Origin: Merluccius polli
Taxonomy: Eukaryota; Chordata; Actinopteri; Gadiformes; Merlucciidae
Direction of reading: 5' to 3'
Assembly (NCBI GenBank): GCA_030340625.1
Contig: JAOPHQ010002329.1
Span: forward strand, 46,001-110,000
Length of the DNA: 64,000 nt
Below the pieces are notes generated by a model. The model ran no database searches. It was not told the DNA's origin and saw only the letters and a program-made list of their open reading frames with translations. Positions within the stretch are counted from its first letter, which is position 1; the number at the start of each line of letters is the position of its first letter. Position numbers and translations under genes: made by a program. Below, in pieces: positions 1 through 10,803 of the stretch.

Positions 1-630
1 GCCAACGGTTTCCAACCCCCATTATTTCCCACGCAGGAGGCTGGTGTTGCGGTTCCCTCGGTGCGGGAGAATCTACGGCGTGCCCACCGAGTCTGGAAAG
101 AGGTTAGAGCAGCCCTTGCACGCACCACAGCCCGCAACCAGCGCCTTGCAGACCAGCACCGGGTTCCAGCTCCCAGCTATCAGCCAGGTCAAAGGGTTTG
201 GTTGTTCTCACGTGACTTACCCCTACAGGTGGAGAGCAGAAAGCTCGCCCCCAGATTCATTGGACCGTTTGAAATCGACCACATAATAAATCCCAATGTT
301 GTAAGATTGAAGTTACCTCCCAGTCTCCAGATTCACCCAGCCTTCCATGTCTCGTTGCTTAAGCCTGTTACCTCCAGTCCATTCAGCCCTCCGGCCGACC
401 CCCCACCACCCACCCGGCTCATCGATAACCACCCGGCCTACACCGTCCGGCAACTACTGGACGTCCGCCGGCGGGGCCGGGGGTTCCAGTTTCTGGTGGA
501 CTGGGAGGGTTATGGCCCGGAGGAGCGTCAGTGGGTCTCTCGGGCCCTCATCCTGGACAATACCCTCATCACAGACTTTTACAGACGCTTTCCTAATAAA
601 CCGGGCAGAACGCCAGGAGGCGTTCGTTAA
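1..630 (+). CDS. Ty3/gypsy retrotransposon pol, 3' end: integrase C-terminus plus chromodomain
   Basis: This is the 3' end of a retrotransposon polyprotein and runs off the left edge of the window. The frame is open from base 1 to the TAA at 628-630, about 209 codons. The first part resembles the integrase C-terminal region of fish gypsy elements (the NGFQPPLFP motif, then [14 protein letters not shown] and [10 protein letters not shown]). The last 60 residues form a chromodomain ([29 protein letters not shown]), which marks the chromovirus branch of Ty3/gypsy; in this family the chromodomain directs integration to chromatin. A G-rich polypurine tract (631-638) and an LTR follow directly, as expected. 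Reverse transcriptase and the rest of the integrase lie outside the window, so completeness cannot be judged. Confidence 0.9.
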   Translation, partial: ANGFQPPLFPTQEAGVAVPSVRENLRRAHRVWKEVRAALARTTARNQRLADQHRVPAPSYQPGQRVWLFSRDLPLQVESRKLAPRFIGPFEIDHIINPNVVRLKLPPSLQIHPAFHVSLLKPVTSSPFSPPADPPPPTRLIDNHPAYTVRQLLDVRRRGRGFQFLVDWEGYGPEERQWVSRALILDNTLITDFYRRFPNKPGRTPGGVR

Positions 631-641
631 GGGGGGGGTAC

Positions 642-1204
642 TGTCATGGTTTGAGTTTTACGTTTCTGTGTTGTTGCTTGTTTTGTCCCTTCTCGTTTCC
701 CCTGGCGTGTAGGTGCAAGGTAGTGGGCGTGGTAAGGTTGCCGGCACATTCAACGAGGCACACCTGGCTCTCATCATCAATCACTCCTCCTATATAACCC
801 CGGTTCAATCTCCACTCCAGTGCCGAATTATTACAGATGTCACGTCAGTACTTATCGTGTGTTCTTCTCGCTCACCTTTTTTGTCACTACTGGCTCTAGT
901 GTGTTTTTGTGATCTGACTGACAGTTTCGTGTTTTTCTCCCGGTGGCTCTACATGCCTTAGGTTTCCAGTGTGCCGCGTGCTTATGCCGTCCGCCGAACG
1001 CCGTTTCCAGCCTACCGCGTGTCCCCCTTTCCTGGCATCCTGTGTCGGCAGCCTTCCCGTCTGCTGCCCTCCCTGCACGCCAGCGCCCTTAGTTATATCC
1101 CCTCCGTTTTTGATCCTTGTTTGATAAACCCTTTTTTCACCATCACCTCTCGTTGTCTCTGTCTCTGCTCCGGGGTCCTACTATTGCTAAACCTAACACT
1201 AACA
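642..1204 (+). mobile_element. 3' LTR of the chromodomain gypsy element
   Basis: The LTR starts at TGTCATGG, two bases after the polypurine tract AAGGGGGGGG, and ends near ACACTAACA. It is about 560 bp with no coding capacity. A TATATAA box lies near 791. The right edge is uncertain by a few bases: the flanking TAACAAAAGCC also occurs at 14150-14160 without an LTR, so part of the final TAACA may be target sequence or target duplication. Confidence 0.8.
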
Positions 1205-2220
1205 AAAGCCAAAAAAAAATGGCACAGCATGGACTGCGGGGTGTTGCATGATAATGGTAAGTTGATAAATAAAAAATAATGATGTTGTCATAAGGTTCAC
1301 TACTACGGTTGCCAACTCCCTGAAAAATAAATAAGAGACACCTCATTGGCAGGGCCGGCCGACCCGATTGCCTTCACCCTTCCTGGCGTGGTGAATTTTT
1401 TTTAGCCCCTATCAATCTGTGCAATCTTTTTTTTTACCCCCTATCTTAATGAGTGCCATAGTGGAGAACATGTGATGCAGTGCCCTATAAGGTGCCCTTA
1501 CAATGGTCTAAACTTGACGTTCCCTATGGGGGCCCATCCAATGGAAAAGGGTGCCGTTATGAAGTGCCCTCTATGCCGGCCCTACGTGACAGTGTCCCAA
1601 AGGGTGCCCTTTCCTGTAGGGAAAATGGGATGCAGTGCTGTGAGAATGCCCAAATAGGTGCCCATCTAATGGAGAAGTGTGTGGGGGGGGGGGGGGCTCT
1701 AGAGTGGCAAAAATGAGACTAAGTCCCCTATTGGCTGCCCTTCACATGGGAACAAAAATGATTGAGTGCCTGATAGGATAAACTTGAGGTTCCCTATGGT
1801 GCCTTTCTGATGTAAAAAGCTCATGTGTTTTTGCAAGGGGTCGATAAGTTAGGCTAATATCTAGCTAGCATTTTGATGTACCGTAATCTCACCTGCACTG
1901 TCCTTGTTTTTTATTTTTCAATGTACCCTTTAGGTTAGGTTAGATTGTGTAAGATTAACTGTATTTGATAGCAAAAGACAAAAGACAATTCTTGCCAACG
2001 ATGACACAATAAAGTTTAAAATACTCATTCCCATTGTTAAACATGTACATCTATTCCATGTGTTCAGTTTTATCCAGATCGCCTCTAGATGTTCAGATGT
2101 CAGAGGGGTCTTAATACAGTCTGAGAGGTAACCCTGACATCCGACTATTGTGTGATCCATAATGACTACTTATACAGTGTATATGGACACTACAAGTGCT
2201 TTTATAGATAGCTGTATCAC

Positions 2221-2224
<4 letters not shown>

Positions 2225-2256
<32 letters not shown>

Positions 2257-2268
2257 ATGGGGGGGGAA

Positions 2269-2310
<42 letters not shown>

Positions 2311-2311
2311 G
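2225..2311 (+). repeat. (GA)n microsatellite, interrupted
   Basis: Two GA runs are separated by a short A/G-rich interruption (AAAGAATGGGGGGG). They create the false R-E or L-S repeat reading frames on both strands. Confidence 0.95.
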
Positions 2312-2660
2312 GATTTGAACAGCATCTGTCGGATTCCTTAAACCGTCTAACCAGTTTAACCTGGGGGGGGGGGGGGGTGCCATCAAGCGGGATAAATAAG
2401 GAGCAGTCTGGCTTATTCTGATGTTATGATTATTATCTTAATTGAGCATAGCGTTAGTTCAGGCAGGCCAAGTCAGGCTCAGCTCAGTACAGATATCACA
2501 GTAGTCATATCATAGTCATAGTTTGCCGCTTTTAGGTTTACGTTGCGTATGCAGAAGCGCTTCAAATATGTAGTATTATTATAGACATACATCAGCTGAT
2601 TCCCCTAGCTTCCTATTGGATACCATACACAGTCAGCTGACAGCTCAGCTGACTCCCCCT

Positions 2661-2690
2661 CAAACACCCATTATAAATAATGGGTGTTTG
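2661..2690. repeat. perfect 14-bp inverted repeat
   Basis: CAAACACCCATTAT and ATAATGGGTGTTTG are exact reverse complements separated by AA. It could be a hairpin or the core of a small foldback repeat. No function is assigned. Confidence 0.8.
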
Positions 2691-2880
2691 AGGAAATATC
2701 ATTCTTGGCACCTTATTTAAGCTGCTTCAGCCTGCCTATCTTCGCTGCTTCCTCTGCTAGCTTTTTGCAACCCACCTCCACCCCAGCTCCTCCTTTTATG
2801 TTGTATCTAATTAATTAATGTCATTTTCTGATTGTCATTGATGCTTGCTCTGTTCTGTACCCTGGGGGTCTCTGCTGCCG

Positions 2881-2990
2881 CTCTCCTTGTCTTAAACCTT
2901 TCCATGTATGCACATGGAAGGGCAGGGAGGAGTGCTCTCCCTGCCTTAAGGCTTTCCACGTAGGCACGTGGAAGGACAAGGAGGTCCCAG
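2881..2990. repeat. tandem dimer of an approximately 55-bp unit, each with a hairpin
   Basis: Two diverged units begin CTCTCC(T/C)TG(T/C)CTTAA. Each carries a short palindrome, CCATGTATGCACATGG in the first and CCACGTAGGCACGTGG in the second. The dimer spans about 110 bp. Confidence 0.6.
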
Positions 2991-3540
2991 AACAGAGCCA
3001 TACCGCCAAATGTAATATTCTGCAAATGTAATATTCTGCAATGTAATATTCTGCTTTAGAATAAAAGATTATTTTGACAAAACTGGTCCTGACTGAATTA
3101 TTATTATTATTATTACTATTACTATTATTATTATGTCACAAAGCTGAATTTAGCTCATGATTCGTAGCTCCTTATTCACAGCTAGTGATGTGCGACCGTG
3201 AGTCGATTTTTTTAAACAGTTTTTATAATGACAAACTGGGAATACTTATAAAGAACAACTGAAGTAATATGGTGGAAAGCACCCACAGGTTTAAGGACTT
3301 TACAAACTGTGACTGTTGGCACTACGATGATGAATTAAAAAATGAATGCTAAGAAAATAATTGACTAACCTTGCATCTGATTCCAATGGCTACTCTGCAC
3401 TCTCTGCACACTCTTGCGCAGCACTACGTTTTAGTAGCTACTCCAGTTTTGATTGTCTGCGTCGATTGTTCTCTGCCCCAATTGTAAATCAATTTGGACA
3501 AAAGTGTCTGCTAAATGACCAACAAAAATTACATTTCAAC

Positions 3541-3546
3541 TTTATT
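3541..3546 (-). promoter_or_regulatory. candidate poly(A) signal for mettl27 copy B
   Basis: AATAAA on the minus strand (TTTATT on plus), about 140 bp past the stop codon at 3683. The position is reasonable, but the hexamer is common in AT-rich DNA. Confidence 0.4.
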
Positions 3547-3682
3547 TGACAAACGACAAAAGAAAGTCTCTACAATCCAATTACACTCAAGTCACAATCT
3601 TTGTGATGTGAGTCCCCATCTTTGACATGTAGCATTAAATCTGCATGTATTTCACCTTTAGCCTACCACAACACATATTGCC

Positions 3683-6600
3683 CTATAGAGGAGACACCCT
3701 GTATAAGTAGACAGAGCCGCTCATGTAGCCCTCCTCGTGCTCCGACACTGCTAGTTGAAACTCCTCCACCTCGGTGACGTTGACACAACTCCACAGTCCT
3801 TCTTCCTCCATGAGCTTCAGCTCCTGCTCCAAGGATGCTTTGTACTCCATGTTGTTCTGGATGCTTCTGGTCGTCATGCAGATGAGGCCACCTAGTGGAT
3901 AGAGGTGGTAGTACAGTAGTGTCACGTGGGATTTCATCTGCTTCATTAGGTCTAACCTATGTCCACCTACAGAAGAAATATTTGTGCTTTAACCTCTTCA
4001 TCACTAGGCCTATTTCTCAGGTTTTTGCCGAAAATAACATGCCCAAACTGAACAGACTACATCTCCACAACTACAAGGGCTTTTAAGTTAATCTTGGTAC
4101 CAACAGTGAAATAATCAATGTGGATGCTACTGGATCAGAGTGAATAAAGCTAGAACACAGAATAAATGGAAGATTTAATTTTCGCCTGAAATAGATTTCA
4201 TGTTTTAGTGTGAATATCACCTAGTGCATTATCAGTTAGCAGCTCAATATTACTATAGGGCCATAGCACAACATCTGATGAGGGCCTGGGTCAGGATTTG
4301 ATGCCAATGAAGTGAAGTATAGAGCAAAGATACAGAGGATTTAGTAGAGATTGGTTTAGGCGGAGTTTCCAAATAAAACAATGAATCCAATGCAAACCAA
4401 TGCAAAAATGACAATACAAACATGATAAACACAGACAGGTGAATATCTTGAGAACCCATTGTTTTAATCTGATTTGACTCCTCTATTGAAAGGTCAGAGA
4501 CAATAGAGTTGATTGATGATACCAAGCCCAACCATCGCAGTTGCACCATCCGGCCACTAGATGGCGATAATGAACGTGTGCTCTGATTGAAGGCACCTCT
4601 TTTCTTTGAAACCCTCTTACCTACTATACATGATTGTAAACATGATTGGGAGGGTTCAAAATGTTGCCAAGACACTGAATTATCTGTTTCTGGTGGTTTT
4701 AGGTGATCAAACACAACTCAGTCTCAGCTTTCATATGATAGTTTGTGTAGATAACATGTCGGGAAAAAGATCGCTATTGCTGTGCATTTGGCCATGCACA
4801 GTTATGAAAAACATAACTCTTGTTCATTCTTTTGTTTGAGGTTGGAATTGTGTTTTGTTTAGCTAAAAGTGCTTATAATAGCCAACAAGTTTACTTTCTC
4901 ACATGTTTAAATGCCTTACGAAGGCTTTGATTTCGGGATTACGTATATGGGCAGTCTCGGGATGAAGAGGTTAATGGACATTTTTGGATATTAAAAATTG
5001 TTTAAGATATTTGCACATTGACAAAGAGGACTCGCCTGGTTTGGTGGTCTTGCACAGCTCTCTGACAACAGAAATCGGAACATGACCCACACTTAGTCCT
5101 CCGACAATTACAACCATGTCAAATGGACCTGCAGATTAAAGACGTGATCACAACAGAAACAAATATTACTATAATACAATGAGCAAAAATAAATATTGAA
5201 CAAAATCAATAAGCAATTTCAGCTAGATATAGTACATGCTGGAAATAAAGATGTTACATATTTAACTAGAAAATGTGTAGAGCACAGGCTTCTGCTGGGG
5301 CCAGCAACACGAAGGCCCTTCGTGTAACGCTTTTCATTATCATGATAATGCTAACTTGCTAGCATGCTAATGCACTAGCACACTATTATATAAGATTATA
5401 TAAGATTACCATATAATGTGGGACTGGCCAGAGAAGGGCACTCTTTCTGAATGTATAAATACCTATAATAAATAAAATAATGGGCTACCTATTGTAATTT
5501 GCAGATTGCAAATAGTTAAATGTCCAAAAAAGGGAACACTTTATTAATTTATATTTGCAGAATGTCAAAGTTCAAATATCTATTTGCAAGGTGTCAGATA
5601 TTGACTTGGAGCAAATACTATCCCAAACAGGAGCATGCCTGAATACAATCCTATTCAGGTATATGAAGAAAGGACCTCAGTTTAATATTAGGAAGATTAA
5701 CCCAAATATTTATGTTTCAACACAATACAGTGACGCAAAACTTTACCCCATTGGACAGGTAGCTCTTCAGCTCCCAGCATGCACTGCCTGACATCTTGAT
5801 AGAGCCCAGTGTTTTTTGCCATCTCCACCATACTCTCACTTCCGTCAAGGCCAACAAAATGTCCAAACCCATGCTTTTTCAGCTGTAAAAAGGGGTGCAC
5901 ATTACAGGATGTTATTATTGGTGCTTTAAACCAATCGTGGCTACAGAAAACTGAGCAGCATTAGGTCAGTGCAGTTCTCCACTGCAGGATCAAGGAATGC
6001 ACAGTATTAAAACACATTTAAAAACAAGACGATAAGAGCAGATACAGAAGATGTAAAACCACCAATCTATTTTGTAGTTAGTGGCACAGTGGTTTTGAGG
6101 CATTTTTGAGGTTGTTCCCATGTTCATTTGGGTTTTCTCCCCACCAGTAGACCTGGAGTTGGTCCCTAAGCGGTGTACTGTGGCTGCCCACTGCTCCTGG
6201 TGCTGCTAGTGATGGGCTCAATCAGACTATTTTAGAATACAGAACAGGAGAGCAGTAGAGCAAGTCTTGATTCTTGATTTTCTTATACAGAATTTATGTC
6301 TTGATGTGCCATTCAGAGCGCCTCCAAGGGGGGCTAGGGGTGGCCATGGCCACCATGCTAAAATGACTGGCTCCTCCCCAACTGGACTCCTTATACATTT
6401 CATATATAATCCTGAAAAGTGTAATGATGTGTGGACAGAGAGGGGCGTTAGTTATTCTGTATTGTATTTTGCCATAAACTATACAATGTTGCTATATTAT
6501 AAAATACTGCGGTATAGCCTTTTCAGTGTGCCACCCAAAGATTTTTACTGGCACCTTCTTGGTTCACACAGGCTTTGCTTTTTGTTTTATAGTATAAAAC

Positions 6601-7334
6601 AAAAAGTAAAGCAAAGATGGGATGGAAGGAGGAAAGCTCAATCAAAGACAACATTTATACAGTCTTTGATTGAGCTTTCCTTCTTCCATCCCATCTCCCT
6701 GCACGCCTCGCACTTTGGGAACACTGTGTTAAACGCAGATCACATTTCATTGTGCAATGACAATAAAGTTGATTCTAATTATATCTAATTAAATGAATAT
6801 CACAGCAAATGTAAGTAAGCCATTATTAGGAACTGTACCTGTGTGGCCACCAATCCAGTACCACAGGCCACGTCCAGCACCAGCGCTGCCCCGCGGTCAG
6901 CGGTGAAATGGGTGGAAACGATGTCTGCTGCGATGCTCGGTGCGCGGTAGTCCAGAATATGCACATCCTGTTTCACACAGATGTGTTTACAGTGGGAGCG
7001 AAGTATGATATATTGTATTCAAATACAGCAGGCGCTAACAAAATGGAAAAATGTTGGGCAACACAACAAAATACAGATACAGTGACTGTTCTTGGTGCCT
7101 GTGTGAAGGCAGATAGGCTACCTACATACATACACACATACATACATACATACATACATACATACAGACGTATGCGTACATACAAAACATACGTACATAC
7201 ATGCGTACATACACACACACATACATACATACATACATACATACATACATACATACATACATACATACATACATACATACATACTGTACATACATGCGTA
7301 CATACATGTGTGTGTGTATATATATATATATAGG

Positions 7335-7382
<48 letters not shown>

Positions 7383-9409
7383 GAGCTCTTTTCCAAAACG
7401 CATTAAATCCATTTTGAGAGTTTTCAGGAAAACACATTCTTTTACCTAGACCCACACATGTTTTGGTTAGAAACGGCATCTTGCAGTACATTTTAAACAA
7501 GGAAATATAGTGATTTGGCATGAAATGTTGATGGAGTAGTGAATAGGTTCAGTGCACAGCAAAATGGCATAGTAAACTCATTTTTTTAAATTTGGAAAAG
7601 AGCTCTTCATATATATACACACAAAAATGCTGCCCCAAAATGCATGTCAACTCTTCCTATGTTCCACAGGGCAGCTGCTCGACTTGGCACCCTCGACCTA
7701 TCCTGCACAACCTGCTCTCTCAATGACGGCTGAAGCGCCAACCTAAACTTCTAGTCCCGCTCCGAGCACAAAATGGCACCTCGTCCTTCTATGACGAGTG
7801 CACTCTTCTCCACACTCTTACACTTACAGATGCTGCTCCATCTGTGGGTTTTGGGGGTATTTTCAAGGACAACTATACTGTAATGATGCACACATGACTG
7901 GTCTCACCTTGCATCAACTGCTGCTGAGGCGTTGAATACTGTATAGCATGTCTCTTCCATTCTGATACTAGACCCCCTTACGCTGCTAATGTATAACCCT
8001 CGACAAGGATATTGGCTATAGATGCGCTCTTGGAGTATTCACTCTCCGCTTATATTTGTTCTATCAGACCATGCTGGTCGCGTAATTCACTGGGTATAAA
8101 AATTGCTATGCCATTGCTGGCTTTCGCCTATAGCTGGGTGTGACTGAAAGCCATCGCTGGCTTTCAGTCAATTTGCCGTAAGCCATTGTATTTTATTGTA
8201 TTGCTGGGGTTTTCCATCTGCTTCAGGTCAAGTTAGTCAGGTCAGGTTAGTATAACTCACTAGGTGAGTCACTGCACTCCTGTTCAGATTATCCATGTCA
8301 TGTATGTACATATGTTTTGTCAATCAACCTTTCACAAAGTGTTTACTCACTGCTTAATATTGGCTGTTGCTGTGTTACATTGCTCTGTCACATTCTTGAT
8401 GCTCCACCAATCGTCCTCTCAGAGGTATTTCAAGCATTACATCCATGGTAAGTCAAAGAATACATTCATCAGTCAAGCATTTAGCTGCTGGCGGTGTCAG
8501 CCCGCGCTCAACAATCGCGCAACAGAAATCCTCCGGTAGCACCCCACCCCGCTCAACAATCGCGCAACAGAGCCCCTGCCCCTCAGAGGGTCTCCGCACG
8601 GCCCTGCCCCGGACCCCCCTAGGTAGAGCCCCCCCCAAGGGCGTAACTTTGGGTCTGCCATTGGGGGGGTTAAACTCGCGGCAAATTTATTTATTTATTT
8701 GTTTATTTATTTATTGAGTCATTTTCTTGTGTAAAAGGTGACATGCCAATTTGCCGTTCTTGTATTAGAAATACATTGCGATACTTTTACTGATTTTGGC
8801 TACTTTTTGACTATTTATGCCATAATGACACAGTAGTTAAATGCAGTGTTTAAGCACTAGCCAACAGTGGCAGCTTCCACCTAATTGATTTTGTGTGTGT
8901 GTTCACTATCTTATGAAAAAAAACACAAGAACTTAAAGATTAATCAATTGCATCACTGTATTGGCACCTACATGCAGCAAATGTATTATGCACAATTCAA
9001 CTCTCGGGTTGGGTCTCGGGTTGGGCCATACCAAGTAGTCGGTGGGCGGGCGGGGAGGGGGGGGTACTTTACAGATGATTAAAACATGATACTATCTTGC
9101 TGCCAAATTAAATTAATAAAGAAAACAAACAGAATATTTCATATTTTTCTGAATTATGTGTGATGATATTGGGGGGGGTTATATTAGCTGGATCTGATTT
9201 TTGGGGGGGTCATGACCCCCCTAACCCCCCCGCAAATTACGCGCCCCCCCACATAACAAATCCCAATTTAACCCCTGCATACATATATATATTACCTGGT
9301 CGTAGTTTTTTGCCCACTTTGTATAGAAGTTATTCGTATCTGCTGGGGTGAGCTTGTTAGCAGATAGGATCTCGTCTCTCACTTTTTCAAATGTCTTGCC
9401 ACCTGACAT
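3683..9409 (-). CDS. mettl27: METTL27-like methyltransferase, tandem copy B (downstream copy)
   Basis: This is a predicted class I S-adenosylmethionine-dependent methyltransferase of the METTL27/WBSCR27 family; the substrate is not established. I read five coding exons: 9409-9296, 6967-6839, 5882-5747, 5128-5036 and 3891-3683. They sum to 681 nt (226 residues) with matching phases throughout. Exon 1 carries the family start (ATPAD-like NFYTKWAKNYDQ), exon 2 the SAM-binding motif I (LVLDVACGTGLVA), exon 3 GHFVGLDGSESMVEMA and ELPVQWG, exon 5 GGLICMTTR and EEEGLWSCVNVTEVEEF. The start at 9409 is preferred because it aligns with the sister copy; an in-frame ATG at 9466 would add 19 residues. The exon 4 donor is GC, not GT (CCAG|gcgagt). 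Introns carry a piggyBac-like MITE, a SINE and CATA/TA microsatellites. A minus-strand AATAAA lies at 3546-3541. Confidence 0.85.
3993..4970. mobile_element. piggyBac-like non-autonomous element with TTAA duplication
   Basis: CCTCTTCATC at the left end and GATGAAGAGG at the right end are perfect 10-bp inverted repeats, each flanked by TTAA (3989-3992 and 4971-4974). TTAA target duplication and a CC-initial terminus are hallmarks of piggyBac-type elements. The 978-bp body has no transposase frame. It fills most of the last intron of mettl27 copy B. Confidence 0.75.
6060..6785 (+). mobile_element. fish SINE-like repeat split by a foldback insert
   Basis: The left part (6060-6225) contains words typical of an abundant fish repeat (GGGTTTTCTCC, CTGTGGCTGCCCACTGCTCC). 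The matching tail (AAACGCAGATCACATTTCA, then GACAATAAAGTTGATTCTA) lies at 6731-6782. The intervening 0.5 kb carries two strong hairpins (6572-6612 and 6616-6695) and looks like an insertion. It sits in intron 2 of mettl27 copy B. Confidence 0.5.
7119..7379 (+). repeat. (CATA)n and (TA)n microsatellites
   Basis: (CATA)n from about 7119 to 7310 is followed by a short TG run and then (TA)n at 7317-7379. They lie in intron 1 of mettl27 copy B and generate several false open frames. Confidence 0.95.
7380..7608. mobile_element. 229-bp MITE inserted in a TA microsatellite
   Basis: The terminal inverted repeats are GAAGAGCTCTTTTCCAAA (7380-7397) and its exact complement (7591-7608). TATATA sequence lies on both sides, so the target duplication cannot be separated from the microsatellite. 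There is no coding capacity. Confidence 0.65.
8141..8170. repeat. perfect 13-bp hairpin
   Basis: TGACTGAAAGCCA, a 4-base loop, then TGGCTTTCAGTCA. The related word GCTGGCTTTC also occurs just upstream, near 8117. It lies in intron 1 of mettl27 copy B. Confidence 0.6.
8507..8575 (+). repeat. tandem duplication containing CTCAACAATCGCGCAACAGA
   Basis: The 20-mer occurs at about 8507 and 8552 within a GC-rich block in AT-rich surroundings. The AACAATCGCGCA word recurs near 55296 inside a hAT-type element, so this is probably a fragment of the same repeat family. Confidence 0.45.
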
Positions 9410-10803
9410 GTTCTTTGTTCCTTTTCCAATGCAACCAATATAAGGGTTATTACAGTAATTATTCATTGATCACACGTTTTTTCATAAACCCCTTGCAAGG
9501 GATTCTCAGCAACACCATTATTCTATGGATTTAGGTTAGTGTGGCACCAAACCATCAATTGATAATGAAGGTTTGTCATAGAATACATCATTTATTCTTT
9601 CAAGTAGCCTAATACATTATCTGCTTACATGTTACAAGTAACCTACTGTATCATGGTACATTTACAATATCTTAAATTATAGATTAGACAAGCAGATTTG
9701 GTTTGCGATTAAATAAAAAAAATATTCATGCCATTTTCCAAACATGTTTAAATAAGTCCATGACCATCCATGTCATACCTCCAATGATCCCTCAGGTAGA
9801 TCTGTTCCAAACAAAAGCCTTTTGAAAGTCACAAGTTCAAACATACCAAGTGAGCATATTAGCGGTTTCCCTATAGCTATATATTGATGTCTAACTGGTT
9901 GAACGGGTTGATTGTCATGACTCATGTCTGTACTTGCTTCTTATGCAAGCAAGGTGCATGATAGTCTGGAGTGAAATATGTTAGGTATTAGTCTACAGGT
10001 AGGCTGCAGCTGGTGTGGTTCGAACCCAGGAACTTGGTTCTCAACTTGCTCTCGCCTCAGGACCCACAGTGTCATTAGTCATTAAGTCACGACCCACAAA
10101 TGGAAAATGTATTTACCAATATTAGAGTAATTACAATGCCTTCGTGCACTGTTAAAAACAAAAAACTGCAACAATTGGGGCTAAACTCAATGAAATATTA
10201 AACAATTGAAACATGAATTAACATTAAAAAATTACTTAAGTCATCGGCTTCTTTCTAAAGATAAGGTTTGGCACATGCTATACTTCCCACACAAAATGCC
10301 CTCAACCCACCAGTTGAGAATCCCTGCACTAGACTATGCTCACCCCTTGAAGTACACATAGACTGGGTTAAAAGTGAAGATGTTTCTGTCCAGTTTTGAC
10401 CCACACCTATGTCTGCGTATTAGTGGAACATGATAACCAGAACACTAGGAAACTATATCTCATTTTTTATTGAGTTGGTTTTAGGCCAGTTATGCAAGGT
10501 TTCAGTCATTCAAAAACATGCACCATGTATGACTTGTTCATTAGAAAAAAAACGTAAAGACGGGAGCTTCAACTTGTCAGATGACGTCAAAGGTCCTGCC
10601 AAATACCAGCAATCCTTCCATGACCACCGGTCCTGTCCTGATAGACTCATCAAAATCCATATGAACATGATCAGACCAGTATGGCTGTGCGGAGTAACTT
10701 GTACAGATCCTTAAGGGATTCCTGTGTGTGTCAGCAGGATTTCTTCAGAGTTCAGCAGAATGTATATGCAAACTTTGCCTCCCGTTTCCACAGGTTTTGC
10801 TTC

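Larger units (their letters stand above)
1205..3540. other. intergenic, repeat-rich, no gene seen
   Basis: No exon with plausible splice sites was found. The stretch 1202-1303 is a host repeat also present at 14152-14212. 1480-1840 is a degenerate region rich in GGTGCCC words; a TAAACTTGASGTTCCCTATGG word recurs near 1508 and 1780. Poly(G) tracts lie at about 1682-1697 and 2365-2377. 3006-3054 holds three copies of an approximately 17-bp AATGTAATATTCTGC unit, 3096-3134 is (ATT)n, and 3485-3520 resembles a fish SINE tail (GGACAAAAGTGTCTGCTAAA). Confidence 0.5.

Noticed and set aside
6267..6788. 173-codon plus-strand frame
   Set aside because: It runs through a SINE, two hairpins and intron 2 of mettl27 copy B, with no recognisable family.
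9410..9466. Upstream ATG extending mettl27 copy B by 19 residues
   Set aside because: The extension has no counterpart in copy A. The ATG at 9409 aligns with the sister gene, so the upstream part is probably 5' UTR.
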